Positions 4,421 through 5,739 of a stretch of 5,739 nucleotides of DNA are shown here, piece after piece. The notes beneath the pieces were generated by a model. It ran no database searches. It was not told where the DNA came from and saw nothing but the letters and a program-made list of their open reading frames with translations. Both the position numbers and the translations under genes were made by a program. Source of the stretch: Candidatus Curtissbacteria bacterium RIFCSPLOWO2_01_FULL_38_11b. GTDB lineage: Bacteria > Patescibacteriota > Microgenomatia > Curtissbacterales > GWA2-41-24. The stretch is from contig MFBO01000023.1 of assembly GCA_001774995.1 (NCBI GenBank), positions 1 through 5,739 of the forward strand. The letters are read 5' to 3'. How positions within the stretch are numbered: position 1 is the first letter of the stretch; each line of letters opens with the position of its first letter.

Positions 4421-5164
4421 ATGCAAGAAATTCACGTTGCCCTAGCAGCAGAAAAAATATTTCAAATTGGTCCTGTGCCAATTACTAATACCATCCTGAC
4501 AACCTGGATTGTAACAGTGGTTTTAATTGCCTTTGCCCACTTTGCTACCAAAAAAGTTTCTCTTGTACCAACCGGTTTACAAAACATTGCAGAGGTTATG
4601 GTTGATACCTTTCAAGATCTGGTAGCATCCGTTGCCGGTGACAAAACCAAGGTTTTTTTACCAATTATTGCAAGCTTTTTTTTCTTTATTTTGTTTGGCA
4701 ACTACTTTGGACTTCTGCCCGGCGTTGGCTCAATCGGATTTTGGGAAGAATCCCACGGCGAAAAACTTTTTGTCCCTTTCTTTCGCTCGATAAACTCCGA
4801 CCTTAACACAACTGTCGCTCTGGCTATAGTTTCTCTAGTTACTACCCATTATTTATCAATTAAATATTTGGGGCTCGGAGGATATTTAGGTAAATTTTTC
4901 TCACTTAATCCTATTTTTTTATTTGTGGGCCTTTTGGAAATTATCGGCGAAGCAACTAAAATTTTATCGCTCTCCTTCCGACTATTTGGCAATATCTTTG
5001 CAGGCGAAGTTCTTTTGACAACGGCATCTACAAAACTTTTTGCTTTTTTGGTGCCGATTCCGTTTTATTTTCTTGAACTTCTGGTTGGATTCGTCCAGGC
5101 CCTTATTTTTGCCATGCTCACACTTGTTTTTATGGTAATATTGACGCAGAAACAAAGCCATTAG
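4421..5164 (+). CDS. atpB: ATP synthase F0 subunit a
   Basis: The 247-residue integral membrane protein forms the proton half-channels next to the c-ring. The N-terminus (HVALAAEKIFQIG...ITNTILTTW) is typical of bacterial AtpB. Membrane helices are seen at about 24-42, 79-99, 128-147, 163-176 and in the C-terminal third. Essential Arg187 lies in SLSFRLFGNIFAGE, RSINSDLNTT (122-131) matches the conserved D-L-N-T motif, and Gln226 in GFVQALIFAMLT corresponds to the conserved helix-5 Gln. The start lies eight bases after the carbonic-anhydrase-like gene. AGGGAG (4415-4420) touches the ATG with no spacing, which is poor for direct ribosome binding and suggests coupling to the upstream gene. The stop codon sits in the loop of a hairpin. 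Confidence 0.95.
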   Translation: MQEIHVALAAEKIFQIGPVPITNTILTTWIVTVVLIAFAHFATKKVSLVPTGLQNIAEVMVDTFQDLVASVAGDKTKVFLPIIASFFFFILFGNYFGLLPGVGSIGFWEESHGEKLFVPFFRSINSDLNTTVALAIVSLVTTHYLSIKYLGLGGYLGKFFSLNPIFLFVGLLEIIGEATKILSLSFRLFGNIFAGEVLLTTASTKLFAFLVPIPFYFLELLVGFVQALIFAMLTLVFMVILTQKQSH

Positions 5165-5171
5165 GCTTTGT
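5152..5171 (+). repeat. Perfect 8-bp hairpin over the atpB stop codon
   Basis: ACAAAGCC (5152-5159) and GGCTTTGT (5164-5171) are exact reverse complements around the loop ATTA. The stop codon TAG (5162-5164) lies at the loop's end. No T-tract follows, so it is not a standard terminator; it may protect or pause the message. Confidence 0.5.
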
Positions 5172-5529
<358 letters not shown>

Positions 5530-5532
<3 letters not shown>

Positions 5533-5618
5533 TTAGGTAGTCGGGCCACCTGGTCATCAGGCAATCGGGATTTTTGGACCTGATTACCTGACTTCCTGAT
5601 AACCCGACAACCTAAAAA
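5530..5618. repeat. Inverted array of degenerate 8-nt units in the atpE-atpF gap
   Basis: Five octamers run without gaps from the atpE stop: TAATTAGG, TAGTCGGG, CCACCTGG, TCATCAGG, CAATCGGG (5530-5569). A 9-base centre (5570-5578) follows, then five octamers in inverted orientation: CCTGATTA, CCTGACTT, CCTGATAA, CCCGACAA, CCTAAAAA (5579-5618). Every left unit ends in GG and every right unit begins with CC. The arms pair best at the outer and innermost units (6-7 of 8), so a long interrupted hairpin can form. Confidence 0.8.
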
Positions 5619-5623
5619 TTGCT

Positions 5624-5739
5624 ATGCAAATTTTTGAAAACTTTGGTATTCAACCAACATTACTACTTGCCCAAATCGTCAACTTTCTGATAATTCTTTT
5701 TTTACTCAAAAAGTTCTTTTACAGACCAATTATTAAAGT
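5624..5739 (+). CDS. atpF: ATP synthase F0 subunit b, 5' part
   Basis: Thirty-eight codons are visible before the window ends. The start MQIFENFGIQPTLLLAQIVN is typical of bacterial subunit b: a short amphipathic lead, then one membrane helix (about 11-28) followed by KKFFYRPI with the basic-aromatic-Pro motif seen where the b stalk leaves the membrane. Subunit b is the peripheral stator linking subunit a to F1. The ATG at 5624 is five bases after the octamer array and has no Shine-Dalgarno site, so initiation may depend on the array's structure or on translation from atpE. The order a-c-b matches the standard bacterial atp operon. Confidence 0.92.
   Translation, partial: MQIFENFGIQPTLLLAQIVNFLIILFLLKKFFYRPIIK

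Overview
The window looks like chromosomal DNA from a small-genome, AT-rich bacterium, most likely of the Candidate Phyla Radiation (Patescibacteria, perhaps Microgenomates). This placement is inferred from gene style: a short FtsB-like protein ending in a Trp-rich tail, a beta-carbonic-anhydrase-like mini-protein fused into the ATP synthase operon, many genes without Shine-Dalgarno sites, and degenerate short-period intergenic repeats. TGA is used as a stop by the RelE-like toxin gene and Trp is encoded by TGG, so the standard bacterial code fits and the Gracilibacteria TGA=Gly code does not.

Left part (1-1234): a short AT-rich flank carries a promoter and a candidate operator. These lead into a ribbon-helix-helix antitoxin and RelE/YafQ-type toxin pair on the + strand. 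Convergent to it lies ftsB (divisome coiled-coil protein) on the - strand. Middle (1235-3715): a divergent intergenic region has a near-consensus sigma70 promoter for a Xer-type tyrosine recombinase whose catalytic set looks altered. It is followed by a two-gene DUF4258/DUF2283 module, which resembles a toxin-antitoxin pair, and by an orphan 264-residue protein with a Pro/Ser/Thr-rich tail.

Right part (3716-5739): a 52-codon two-helix membrane protein lies on the - strand. Divergent from it is an operon that begins with a terminator-like leader hairpin and a carbonic-anhydrase-like gene, then atpB (subunit a), atpE (subunit c) and the first 38 codons of atpF (subunit b). The c and a subunits carry the expected proton-path residues. 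The two gaps inside the atp operon are each filled by a different large inverted repeat. The atpE-atpF gap is an unusually regular inverted array of 8-nt units.

The most noteworthy patterns are: (i) three promoters whose -10 hexamer sits 6-7 nt before a GTG/ATG start, implying leaderless mRNAs, next to genes with very strong Shine-Dalgarno sites; (ii) the octamer inverted array inside the atp operon; (iii) a possible attenuator in front of the carbonic-anhydrase/ATP-synthase operon; (iv) a Xer recombinase that seems to lack the usual Lys and first His. All family assignments were made by eye from motifs; no database search was possible.
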